From: RYN-230 sp036497945
Lineage (GTDB): Bacteria; Actinomycetota; Actinomycetes; Streptosporangiales; Streptosporangiaceae
Reading direction: 5' to 3'
Assembly: GCA_036497945.1 (NCBI GenBank)
Contig: DASXIN010000120.1
Span: 80,349 to 144,348 of the forward strand
Length of the DNA: 64,000 nt
This document shows, piece by piece, positions 9,101 to 16,537 of this stretch; position 1 is the stretch's first letter; each line of letters opens with the position of its first letter. The position numbers were made by a program, and so were the translations under genes. Under the pieces are notes generated by a model that was not told where the DNA came from, did no database searches, and was given only the letters and a program-made list of their open reading frames with translations.

Positions 9101-9676
9101 CTGAGCTCGTCAACCAAGGTCGACATCACCCCGGAGATGCCCTGGGCCTACCAGAACCTCAACCGGGTCCTCTATGTCCCGGTGCAGGCACCACGGGACC
9201 CAACCGCGGTCAAGGGCGTGCTGTCCGCGCTGCGCAGTGGCGGCCCGGGCGCCTACCTGCTGGAAACCCGCACCCAGGACACCTACCTGCAGCAGGGGGC
9301 CGGCTACCCGGCCGGCTGGGAAGACACTTTCCGGCAGCAGCTCAGCGCGGCCCACGGGATCAAGGTGGTGTTCGCCAACAGCGACTCCGTGATCTACACG
9401 CTGCACTGGCCACACGGGGCCAAACCCTATCCGCTGCCACCCAATGGATCCGGCCACGCCAGCTACCCCGCATTGCTGGGCGCGGCCGAACTGCTCGTCG
9501 TGCTGGCCACCATCCTGGTGCTGGCGGCACGCGAGTTCGCCCGGATCGGCGGCCCGGCCGTCCGCCAACTGGTCCGCCCACTCACCCTGGCCTCGTACCC
9601 CCTGTTGTTCCTGACGCTTGCCGTGGTGGTGGTGCGCTTCGCGCTGCTGCCATCGATTCACGGGGGGTTGCTGTGA
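6164..9676 (+). CDS. Giant membrane fusion: MOP-type flippase plus GT-C/polymerase-like domain
   Basis: Residues ~1-430 form a Wzx/MATE-like oligosaccharide-lipid flippase with about 12 helices (NTGATGLSGLVYWVLVAR, GALTRFLPQAGRH). A Thr/Ala-rich linker (~430-500) leads to a second polytopic half (~500-1170) with RFATSYQIAGYVQYI, RFWPMFIDLL and a large C-terminal extracytoplasmic part. That half resembles GT-C glycosyltransferases or O-antigen polymerases. At 1170 residues it is more than twice the length of a normal flippase. Inferred role: move lipid-linked repeat units across the membrane and polymerise or transfer them on the outside. GTG start at 6164 overlaps the deacetylase stop by 11 bases. 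The C-terminal activity is inferred, not proven by a motif. Confidence 0.8.
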   Translation: MATRTISPGARGMEGLRRQWADPLARNGYALVANTGATGLSGLVYWVLVARLYPTDTVGRASAAYAAMNLLAGFTALNFNGALTRFLPQAGRHTAKLIKHSYLVSAVASVLVTIPFLLSIHLWGPSYSELGNPITGLFFIGCVVCWAIFTLQDSVLAGLRTAHWVLLENTVFGITKVVLLIIFASRFTHLGIYLSWMVPCVLVVPLINLLIFSRLVPRHTAATIDVEPPSNRQIGRFLAGDYSGAMFLLATSNLVPVLVAAMISDVKNTAYFYMAWLVGGILDLVAVNMAISLTVEGSFDASSLARHCRQALKKISLLVVPAAGLIALLAPWGLGLFGPGYAKEGAPILQLLALATLPKTLTEVYLGALRAQSRTRMVAIVQGTRAVLMLSLTVWLVERMGLIGAGVAAVVTQLVVAAMISPALWRVLTGDRVRATEPAIDPVTAIDAVATAEAGTAQEASVTADTGTAQGQPLPARRASLPLVGSGWLPGWPAALVGLLAAAGFVLFFGSLRHVQLGRMNGLGLLSVLPHRALAGVTLLALAFVFGLALRRVHPVLLGAALVGLVICLDGVTSFIEPTARFATSYQIAGYVQYISATGKAAPELAAYFSWPGFFALISFIRGAAGMHGVLELMRFWPMFIDLLTLPPFFLLMRNLRISWRAKWLAGFLLVVGNWVGQDYFSPQSLNYVLYLVFLAILVNWFTDPGLSRGTQDRPSGLHRVHRFVFGRLEPGELGPRPAGTGQRVFLLAVLIGVFLVSVMSHQLTPFYMTGACLALVLIRRNQLSGLWILCAVLVVAWLNFAAVDYWSGHLSTIFGGVGNLGGNLTSSVGGRLAGSTATHLLTLHARVGVAGAIVGLAVLGLLRRRLRGFDDRVLIALFILPMLTVGLQSYGGEIALRIYLFLLPPACVLAACFFFPNPAAAKAGWRLFPVLALCAVIFPVSFILVRYGNEAFERVPPGELAATNWIYAHDAHGVQLQWLSSSTKVDITPEMPWAYQNLNRVLYVPVQAPRDPTAVKGVLSALRSGGPGAYLLETRTQDTYLQQGAGYPAGWEDTFRQQLSAAHGIKVVFANSDSVIYTLHWPHGAKPYPLPPNGSGHASYPALLGAAELLVVLATILVLAAREFARIGGPAVRQLVRPLTLASYPLLFLTLAVVVVRFALLPSIHGGLL

Positions 9677-10935
9677 GAGCTGTGCCGCGTCCCAGACAGA
9701 TTCCGGCGCTGATCCTGAAGATCGGCCACTATCCGCTGCACTCCGGCGGGGTCGGTGCCATCCGCACGCTCGGCCGGATGGGCGTGCCGGTGTACGCGAC
9801 GACCGAGGACCGGTTCACCCCGGCCGCGGTCTCCCGGTACTGCACCGGCCCGATCCGCTGGCGGACCACCGGCTGCGAGGACCCAGCCGACCTGGTCGGC
9901 GGGCTGGCCGAGATCGGGCGGCAGATCGGCCGGCCGGCCGTGGCCGTGCCGGTAGACGACGAGGCGGCCGTGCTGCTGGCCGAGCAGGCCGACGAGCTGT
10001 CCGAGTACTTCCTGTTCCCGCGGCTGGCCGACCCGGGGCTGATCCGCAAGCTGGCCAGCAAGCACGAGCTGTCCGCGCTGGGCCAGGAGCACGGCTTCGC
10101 GGTGCCCCGGTGGGCTTTCGCGGCCACTCCGGATGAGGTGTCGGCGTTCGCGGCCACCGCGGCGTTCCCGGTCGTGGTGAAGAACGCCGCGCCCTGGGTG
10201 CGCCGCCGGGCGCCTGCCGTCGCGGGCACCACCGTGGTCGGCTCGGCCGCGGAACTGATCGCGGTGGCCTCGTCCACCCAGGAGGCACCGGCCCTGCTGC
10301 TGCAGGAATACATCCCGCACCAGGTGGCTGAGGACTGGATCGTGCACCTGTACTGCGACGCCGACAGCAACTGCCTGGCGCTGTTCACCGGGGTGAAGAC
10401 CGGGTCATGGCCGCCGAACACCGGGGCCACCGCGTCCGGCATCGCGGTGCCCAACCCGGCCCTGGCGCACCAGGTCGAGCGGTTCTGCAAGGCGGTGGGC
10501 TTCCACGGCGTGGCCGATCTCGACGTCCGGTTCGACCGGCGCGACCAGCAGTACAAGCTGGTCGATTTCAACCCGCGGATGGGCAACCAGTTCCGGCTGT
10601 TCGAGACGCCGGGCGGGATGGATGTCATCCGCGCTCAGTACCTCGACCTCACCGGCGAGCCGGTGCCACCCGGCGACCAGGTCAATGGCCGCCGGATCGT
10701 GGTCGAGCACATCCACCCACTATCCCGGCTGGGCGAGCGCGGCAGTGGCTACCGCACGCCGTCCGCGCCCGGCCACAGCACCGAAACCGAGCTCGCCTGG
10801 CTGGCGCCGGACGACCCGTTGCCCTTCCTCGCCATGTTGCCGAGGTTCGTTCCACCCGCATTGTCCTATCTCACTGGCCGCCTGAAGCAGAGCTGGCGGC
10901 GCAAAGCACACCTGACAAGGACGGAAACGCCATGA
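9673..10935 (+). CDS. ATP-grasp carboxylate-amine ligase-like protein
   Basis: 420-residue ATP-grasp enzyme: an N-terminal pre-ATP-grasp region (GGVGAIRTLGRMGVPVYATT), a central nucleotide-binding subdomain (FPVVVKNAAPW; LLLQEYIPH) and the metal-binding KLVDFNPRMGNQFRLF near the C-terminus. ATP-grasp enzymes form an acyl-phosphate and join it to an amine or thiol. The GTG start overlaps the stop of the flippase fusion (GTGA), with a GGGGGG tract just upstream. An open frame runs far upstream but is a shadow of the previous gene. In this operon it probably attaches an amino acid or other acid to a sugar amine freed by the deacetylase; this is inference. Confidence 0.8.
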   Translation: MRAVPRPRQIPALILKIGHYPLHSGGVGAIRTLGRMGVPVYATTEDRFTPAAVSRYCTGPIRWRTTGCEDPADLVGGLAEIGRQIGRPAVAVPVDDEAAVLLAEQADELSEYFLFPRLADPGLIRKLASKHELSALGQEHGFAVPRWAFAATPDEVSAFAATAAFPVVVKNAAPWVRRRAPAVAGTTVVGSAAELIAVASSTQEAPALLLQEYIPHQVAEDWIVHLYCDADSNCLALFTGVKTGSWPPNTGATASGIAVPNPALAHQVERFCKAVGFHGVADLDVRFDRRDQQYKLVDFNPRMGNQFRLFETPGGMDVIRAQYLDLTGEPVPPGDQVNGRRIVVEHIHPLSRLGERGSGYRTPSAPGHSTETELAWLAPDDPLPFLAMLPRFVPPALSYLTGRLKQSWRRKAHLTRTETP

Positions 10936-12149
10936 CCACGCACACACCCGCTGTCGTCATCGGGGCTGGGCCCTACGGGCTGTCGGTCGCCGCTCACCTC
11001 AGTGCCCGGGGCAGCCAGCCACGGGTGTTCGGCGAAGTGATGTCGAGCTGGCGCAGCCACATGCCCGCAGGGATGTGCCTCAAGTCCACCCCGGACGCGT
11101 CCAGCCTGAGCGCGGCCAAGCCCGGCTACCAGCTGGCCGACTACTGCACCAGCCAGGGCATCCGGCCGCTGCAGGACGCCAGCGACGACATCATCCCGAT
11201 CGAGCTGTTCACCCGGTACGGGCAGTGGTTCCAGGAACAGCTGGTGCCGCAGGTGGAGCAGTCCGTCGTGACGCACGTGGAACGGGCCGGGAACGGCTTC
11301 GTGGTCACCCTGGACACCGGGGAGGAGATCCTGACCCCCACCGTGGTGGTGGCCACCGGAGTCAGCCACGTCGACTACGTCCCGGACGAGCTGGCCGCGC
11401 TCGCGCCGGGCGGGCAGCCGTCGCCGGATGCCGCGGTCTCGCACACCTCGCAGCACAGCAGCCTGACCGGGTTCCGCGACCGCCGGGTGGCGGTCATCGG
11501 CGCCGGGCAGTCCGCGCTGGAAAGCGCCGCGCTGCTGCACGAAGCCGGGGCCGACGTCACCGTGCTGGTCCGCCGGACGGCCCGGTTCGGCACCCCGCCC
11601 GAGCACCCGACGGGGCTGGCCGGCAGGCTGCCGCAGCCGCACTCCCCGCTCGGGCCGACCTGGCGGATCTACCCGTTCAGCCACGCCCCGGGGTACTTCC
11701 ACTACCTGCCCGAGCAGACCCGGCTGAACCTGGTCCGCCGGGTGCTCGGCCCGCTGGGCGCCTGGTGGCTGCGCGACCGGGTGGCAGGCGTGCTGCCGGT
11801 GCTGAACCAGCACGCGGTGCGGCAGGCCTCGCTGGACTCCGGCGGCGTGCTGCTGTCCACCACCTGCTCCGACGGGCAGCATGCCGAGCTGCGGGTGGAC
11901 CACGTGCTGGCGGCCACCGGCTACCGCGTCGACCTGGCCAAGCTGGGCTTCCTGGAGACCGGCCTGCAGCAGCGGATCCGGCTGACCGGCAGCTTCCCGG
12001 CACTGTCCAGATCGTTCGAGTCGTCGGTGCGCGGCCTGCACTTCGTGGGGCTGCCCGCGGCCGCCACGTTCGGCCCGGTCATGCGCTTCGTCTGCGGCGC
12101 TGGGTTCGCGGCGCACCGGGTGGCCTCGGCGGCCGCCCCGGCGGGCTAG
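10932..12149 (+). CDS. FAD/NAD(P)-binding monooxygenase-like protein
   Basis: 405-residue two-dinucleotide-domain flavoprotein. The N-terminal FAD Rossmann motif is VVIGAGPYGLSVAAHL, the second (NADPH) motif is VAVIGAGQSALESAALL, and the ATG motif is VLAATGYRVDL. This layout matches the lysine/ornithine N-hydroxylase and related Pyr_redox_3 families. Its ATGA start overlap with the ATP-grasp gene implies coupled expression. The inferred role is oxidation, possibly N-hydroxylation, of a substituent on the glycan or its precursor; the substrate is unknown. Confidence 0.8.
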   Translation: MTTHTPAVVIGAGPYGLSVAAHLSARGSQPRVFGEVMSSWRSHMPAGMCLKSTPDASSLSAAKPGYQLADYCTSQGIRPLQDASDDIIPIELFTRYGQWFQEQLVPQVEQSVVTHVERAGNGFVVTLDTGEEILTPTVVVATGVSHVDYVPDELAALAPGGQPSPDAAVSHTSQHSSLTGFRDRRVAVIGAGQSALESAALLHEAGADVTVLVRRTARFGTPPEHPTGLAGRLPQPHSPLGPTWRIYPFSHAPGYFHYLPEQTRLNLVRRVLGPLGAWWLRDRVAGVLPVLNQHAVRQASLDSGGVLLSTTCSDGQHAELRVDHVLAATGYRVDLAKLGFLETGLQQRIRLTGSFPALSRSFESSVRGLHFVGLPAAATFGPVMRFVCGAGFAAHRVASAAAPAG

Positions 12150-12162
12150 GCGGGGCCGGCCT

Positions 12163-13374
12163 ATGCGTATCTCAGTGATCCACCCCAGCGAGCTGGGGCC
12201 AGCCGAGGTCAGCGCGTGGCAGGACATGCAGCGCCGCTGCACCGGGCCGGCCGGGCTGCGGAATCCGTTCCTCAGCCCGGAGTTCACCCAGGCGGTCGGC
12301 CGCCACCGGCCGGACGCCCGGGTCGCGGTGCTGACCGACGGGGGCAGCGGGGGCAGCCGGGGCACCGGGGGCAGCGTCGCCGGGTTCTTCCCGTTCGAGA
12401 AGCACAAGTTCGGCATGGGGCTGCCGATCGGCGCCGGGCTGACCGACTGCCAGGGCCTGGTGCACGTGCCGGGCTTCGAGTACGACCCGCGGGAGCTGCT
12501 GCGCGGCTCCGGGCTGTCCGGGTTCGCGTTCGACCACCTGGCCGCGGAGCAGCAGCCGTTCCGCCCTTACCTGGCGGCCACCGCGCCGTCGCCGGTCATC
12601 GACCTGGCCGACGGGTGGGCTGCGTACCAGGCCAAGCTTAAGGTGCGGTCAGCGTCGTTCCTCCGCTCGGTGGCGCGCAAGACGCGGAAGCTGGAGCGGG
12701 AGGCCGGCCCGGTCCGGCTGGTCACCGGGTCCACTGACCGGGCGGCGCTGCGCGCGCTGATGGCCTGGAAGTCGGACCAGTACCGGCGCACCGGGCGCAG
12801 CGACCGGTTCGCCCACCCGTGGATCGTCGGCCTGATCGAGGATCTGTTCGAGACCCGGGGAGACCACTTCAGCGGCCTGTTCTCGGTGCTGTACGCGGGT
12901 GATGCGACGGTCGCCGCGCATCTCGGCGTCCGGTGCGGGCCGATGGTGGCGCACTGGTTCCCGGCCTACGACACGGGTTACGCGCAGTACTCGCCCGGCC
13001 TGATCGAGCACGTCCGCATGGTGGAGGCGGCGGCGTCCATCGGCGTTGAGCTGATCGACCTGGGCAAGGGCGCCAAGCGGTACAAGGAAGAGCTGAAGAG
13101 CAGCGACATCTACGTCGGCGAAGGAGCGGTGACCAGCCGGTCGCCGCTGGGCCAGCTGCACCGGGCGCACATCGCGCCAGCCCAGTGGGCGGTGCGCACG
13201 ATCCGCGCCCACCCGCGGCTCTACGAGCCCGCCGATCAGCTGCTGAAGCGGTACGGCGCGGCGCACGCCGCGATGTCCCGCCGGGTGCGCCGCTCGTCGC
13301 CGGGCGGTCCGCGCGGTCCTGGCGGCCCGGGCGGCCCACTGCCGCCGGGCGGTCAGCTCCCGGGAGAGAGATGA
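12163..13374 (+). CDS. GNAT/FemAB-like acyl- or aminoacyltransferase (BioF2/CelD-like)
   Basis: 403-residue protein with the C-terminal GNAT/FemAB-like half typical of Acetyltransf_6 (CelD/BioF2-like) proteins of polysaccharide clusters: KSDQYRRTGRSDRF, then LGVRCGPMVAHWFPAYD and ELIDLGKGAKRYKEELK. In related proteins this half moves an acyl or aminoacyl group onto a sugar or peptide. The N-terminal half contains a Gly/Ser-rich low-complexity insert and the C-terminus a Gly/Pro-rich tail. It starts 13 bases after the flavoprotein gene and is the last gene of the operon. Its 3' end overlaps the convergent beta-helix gene by 22 bases. Confidence 0.78.
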   Translation: MRISVIHPSELGPAEVSAWQDMQRRCTGPAGLRNPFLSPEFTQAVGRHRPDARVAVLTDGGSGGSRGTGGSVAGFFPFEKHKFGMGLPIGAGLTDCQGLVHVPGFEYDPRELLRGSGLSGFAFDHLAAEQQPFRPYLAATAPSPVIDLADGWAAYQAKLKVRSASFLRSVARKTRKLEREAGPVRLVTGSTDRAALRALMAWKSDQYRRTGRSDRFAHPWIVGLIEDLFETRGDHFSGLFSVLYAGDATVAAHLGVRCGPMVAHWFPAYDTGYAQYSPGLIEHVRMVEAAASIGVELIDLGKGAKRYKEELKSSDIYVGEGAVTSRSPLGQLHRAHIAPAQWAVRTIRAHPRLYEPADQLLKRYGAAHAAMSRRVRRSSPGGPRGPGGPGGPLPPGGQLPGER

Positions 13375-14522
13375 ACGGCACCAAAATGCCGTGCTGTGGT
13401 GCCGACCTGGGTGATGACATTGCCCGCCGCCGCGACGGTCAGGCTGCCTGCCCCGGCACTGAAGGAAAGGGCGACGTCACGCGGGCCCGCGCCACGAATC
13501 GCGTTCCCGTTGACGGCGATGTTGCCGGACCGGCCGTTCACCGAGGTGATGCCGATGTAGATATGCGTGGCCGAACCGGTTTCGCCGAGATCGTTGAAGA
13601 TCCGGTTGCCGAATATGGTGGATCCGTTGCCACCCTGGACGGTACCCGCTATGCCGTACCACTGGCCAGCCGTCCGCCGGCTGGCGAAGTCCTCGATGTA
13701 ATTACCGGATACGGTCGTGCCATACAGGCGGTTGGCCATGATCCCGTCAGAATTGTCATTATAGAGATGATTACCGGATATATCCCAGCCGGCCGCGTTG
13801 TCCATCAGGACAGCGTCACCGCCAGAGTCGGCGATGCGGTTATCCAGCAGATAGCCGTCGGTCACGGAGTTTCCGTGGTCGATGACCCGGAAGCCGCTGC
13901 CGCCGCTACCGGTGATGAAGTTATCCGCGAACCGGCTGTTCACGCTGGTATTACCAATGGTCGCGCCGTTCGGCGTCTGGCTGGTATCAACGATCCCATC
14001 GCCGCCGCAGTTACTGACGTCTACTTGCTGGACGTCGGTCTGCCAATTCATGATGATGATACCGTCGGTATTGCCGCGGCCAGAGCAGGCCACGGTCAGC
14101 TGCTGGATAGCCAGCGGGGAACCCGTGGTCGCGGAATTATCCACATAGGCCGACGAGACCAGGACATACGGCATCGCGGCGTCCTGCTTGAGCACGGTGC
14201 CGGTGCGGCTGGCCCCGGTGTAGGTACGGTTGGGCAGCAGCACGATGCCCCGGTCGAGCAGGCAGGTGCCACCGATCTGGATCACCGAGCCGTTCGGGCT
14301 GCTATCGATGGCCTGCTGCAGCGCACCGGCGTCGGCCGGCGTATCACCGCAGTTCACCTGCGTCATGAAAGCCTTACTGGTTGCGCTGGGCGGATGCCGG
14401 GCCGAGCTGGCCGTAGGCCGGCCCGATACCGTCGGCAAGCCAGTACCGGTGCCCGGCACACTACAGCCGGCCGCCGCCACGCAACCGACGACCAGCATCG
14501 CGGTGACCAGTCGTGCTCTCAC
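13353..14522 (-). CDS. Lipoprotein with right-handed beta-helix (pectate-lyase-like) domain
   Basis: The signal peptide ends in a lipobox (VAAAGC), giving a lipid-anchored extracellular protein. From ~residue 55 the sequence is Asn/Gly/Asp-rich with repeating beta-helix rungs (NTDGIIIMNWQTD, GDGIVDTSQTP, GNHLYNDNSDGIMANRLYG), as in PbH1/parallel-beta-helix proteins that bind or cleave polysaccharides. GTG 14522 is preferred: a purine run (GAGAGAGAG) lies upstream and it gives a normal-length signal peptide. GTG 14546 is an alternative. It is convergent with the glycan operon and could act on its product as lyase, epimerase or binding protein. No catalytic residues can be assigned. Confidence 0.75.
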   Translation of the reverse strand: MRARLVTAMLVVGCVAAAGCSVPGTGTGLPTVSGRPTASSARHPPSATSKAFMTQVNCGDTPADAGALQQAIDSSPNGSVIQIGGTCLLDRGIVLLPNRTYTGASRTGTVLKQDAAMPYVLVSSAYVDNSATTGSPLAIQQLTVACSGRGNTDGIIIMNWQTDVQQVDVSNCGGDGIVDTSQTPNGATIGNTSVNSRFADNFITGSGGSGFRVIDHGNSVTDGYLLDNRIADSGGDAVLMDNAAGWDISGNHLYNDNSDGIMANRLYGTTVSGNYIEDFASRRTAGQWYGIAGTVQGGNGSTIFGNRIFNDLGETGSATHIYIGITSVNGRSGNIAVNGNAIRGAGPRDVALSFSAGAGSLTVAAAGNVITQVGTTARHFGAVHLSPGS

Positions 14523-14669
14523 GAGTGACTCTCTCTCGCCGGCCACGGGTTGCGAGGACTGGCCGCTTCGGGCCCAGCCGGACCGCTCGGCGGCTGGGCG
14601 ACCACTACAGCCTGCTGACAGATATTACCCGGCCGCCGGATACCCGGCCGCCAGGTTCGGGGGTACACA

Positions 14670-15446
14670 ATGAATTCTACGCGGAATCTGGCTCGTTCGA
14701 GCCTGGCCTACAAGATGGCTTTCGCTGCCCGTCATCCCAACCAGATAACGCCGTACATCCGCCGGGTGTGCGTAGACGCGTGGCTGCGGGCAAGGGGCGG
14801 CGATCACGTCAGCTACTACCGCAGGATAATGAAGTACAAGGCTACCGCGCTTGGCGTCGAGGTGGCGGTGGGCAGCCGGAGCCACGAGCAATGGCTCGAG
14901 TTCGGCAAGATGCAGTTCGACTATCTGGTCAAGCACGGCCTGCGGCCGTCGGACCGGGTACTGGAGATCGGCTGCGGGAACCTCCGGGCCGGCCGCCTGC
15001 TCATCGACTACCTGGATACCGGGAACTACTACGGTATCGACATCTCCAGTGACATCCTGATATCAGCGGAGCATGTGCTGAGCGAGGCCGGACTGCAGGA
15101 CAAGCTGCCCCGGCTCGCGCTGACCGGGGATCTGACCTTCGACTTCCTGCCCGACGACTACTTCACCGTGGTGCACGCGAACAGCGTTTTCACACACTGC
15201 CCAATCGAGATCATCGAGGAGTGCCTGGCCAACATTGGCCGCATAATGACACCTGACGGCTTCTTCGATTTCACCTTCTACGCGCACGACGACCGGGACT
15301 ACCAGGTGCTCCGGGAGGACTTCTACTACCGGCCCGAGACGCTGTTCGCGCTGGCCGAGCGGCATGGGCTGCGCACCCGGCTGCTCGACGACTGGTATGA
15401 CCCATGGGATCACCAGCCGAAGATCCGGGTCACCCGGGCGACGTGA
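14670..15446 (+). CDS. SAM-dependent class I methyltransferase
   Basis: 258 residues. The SAM-binding motif I is RVLEIGCGNLRAGRLL, followed by the acidic strand end YYGIDISSD and the motif VVHANSVFTHCP, typical of Methyltransf_11/25 enzymes found in glycan clusters. GGGGG lies seven bases before the ATG. The N-terminal ~60 residues are basic and lack the fold. It is divergent from the beta-helix lipoprotein and 61 bases before the epimerase gene, so it may O-methylate a sugar of the surface glycan or its lipid carrier. The substrate is unknown. Confidence 0.8.
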   Translation: MNSTRNLARSSLAYKMAFAARHPNQITPYIRRVCVDAWLRARGGDHVSYYRRIMKYKATALGVEVAVGSRSHEQWLEFGKMQFDYLVKHGLRPSDRVLEIGCGNLRAGRLLIDYLDTGNYYGIDISSDILISAEHVLSEAGLQDKLPRLALTGDLTFDFLPDDYFTVVHANSVFTHCPIEIIEECLANIGRIMTPDGFFDFTFYAHDDRDYQVLREDFYYRPETLFALAERHGLRTRLLDDWYDPWDHQPKIRVTRAT

Positions 15447-15507
15447 GCCAGTTGACCGGACGCGCGACGACAGGACAGGCCGAAACGGAACAGGATGGGG
15501 GACCGGC

Positions 15508-16446
15508 ATGCGGATTGTGGTGACAGGAGGGGCGGGATTCATCGGGTCCCACCTCACGGATGCGTTCCTGGCCCGCGGCGACGAGGTGACCGTGGTCGAC
15601 GACTTGTCCGCTGGGCGGCCGGCCCGGCTGGACGAGGCGGCCACCGTGCACAAGGCCAGCATCTCGGACGCGGTGGCGCTGCGGGCGATCGTGTCCCGGG
15701 CCGAGCCAGACCTGATCTGCCACCTGGCCGCGCAGATCGACGTCCGGGTCTCGGTCACCGAGCCCGCGCACGACGCGCAGGTCAACGTGGTCGGCACGGT
15801 CAACGTGCTCGAGGCGGCCCGGGAAGTGGACGCCCGGGTGATGTTCGCGTCGTCCGGCGGCGCGCTGTACGGGCGCGACGCGCCGGTCCCGTCGCCGGAG
15901 GACGTGCCACCGCTGCCCGAGTCGCCGTACGGCATCGCCAAGTACTGCGCCGAGCAGTACATCGGCCTGTACAACCGGCTGCACGGCACCCGGCACTCGG
16001 TGCTGCGGCTGGCCAACGTGTACGGCCCGCGGCAGGACCCGGGCGGCGACGCCGGGGTGATCCCTATCTTCTGCGCGGCCGCCCTGGCCTCCCGCGACCC
16101 GTCGGTCTACGGGGACGGCACGCAGACCCGGGACTACGTCTACGTCGGGGATGTGGTGCGCGCCTTCCTGGCCGCGGCCGACACCGGCCGGCCGGGCAGC
16201 TGGAACATCGGCACCGGCGTGGAGACCAGCGTGCTGGACCTGGTCCGGATCATCGCCCAGGTGTCCGGCCGCCCGCTCCGCCCGCAGCTGCGCCCGGCCC
16301 GGCCGGGAGAGCTGCAGCGCAGCGTGCTCGCGGTGGGCCTGGCTGAACGCGACCTGAGCTGGCAGGCGGCGACCGGGCTGGCCGACGGCATCGACGCGGC
16401 GTACCACTGGATCGAGGCCGGCGCCGACGACCGCACCCCCTGCTGA
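15508..16446 (+). CDS. NAD-dependent epimerase/dehydratase (GalE-like)
   Basis: 312-residue extended short-chain dehydrogenase/reductase. The NAD-binding motif GGAGFIGSHL is at the N-terminus, the catalytic Y-x(3)-K is SPYGIAKYCAEQY, and RLANVYGPRQDP and GDGTQTRDYVYVGDV are the UDP-sugar-epimerase hallmarks. It interconverts or dehydrates nucleotide sugars and most likely supplies a donor for the GT2 enzymes nearby. The start is ATG 15508 with GGGGGA six bases upstream. The frame is open further upstream, but that part overlaps the methyltransferase gene and is not conserved-looking. Confidence 0.88.
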   Translation: MRIVVTGGAGFIGSHLTDAFLARGDEVTVVDDLSAGRPARLDEAATVHKASISDAVALRAIVSRAEPDLICHLAAQIDVRVSVTEPAHDAQVNVVGTVNVLEAAREVDARVMFASSGGALYGRDAPVPSPEDVPPLPESPYGIAKYCAEQYIGLYNRLHGTRHSVLRLANVYGPRQDPGGDAGVIPIFCAAALASRDPSVYGDGTQTRDYVYVGDVVRAFLAAADTGRPGSWNIGTGVETSVLDLVRIIAQVSGRPLRPQLRPARPGELQRSVLAVGLAERDLSWQAATGLADGIDAAYHWIEAGADDRTPC

Positions 16447-16461
16447 CGCATCAGTGCGGTG

Positions 16462-16509
16462 CATTGTGCCCGGCCGGCCACGTGGCATTGCCGCCGGTAC
16501 GGCACAATG
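16462..16509. repeat. Perfect 9-bp inverted repeat upstream of quinone oxidoreductase gene
   Basis: CATTGTGCC (16462-16470) and GGCACAATG (16501-16509) are perfectly complementary across a 30-base loop that itself contains GC-rich pairing. It lies 28 bases upstream of the next start codon and 15 bases after the epimerase stop. It may be the epimerase terminator or an operator; there is no clear U-tract. Confidence 0.45.
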
Positions 16510-16537
16510 AACCGCGCTGATTCGGACAGGAGGCCCG

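Noticed and set aside
8152..9672. Upstream extension of the ATP-grasp open frame
   Set aside because: It is antiphase to the flippase fusion, which is clearly coding; the GTG at 9673 gives the expected ATP-grasp N-terminus.
13185..14528. 447-residue plus-strand frame opposite the beta-helix lipoprotein
   Set aside because: The minus strand has a signal peptide, lipobox and beta-helix rungs; the plus frame has no recognisable domain.
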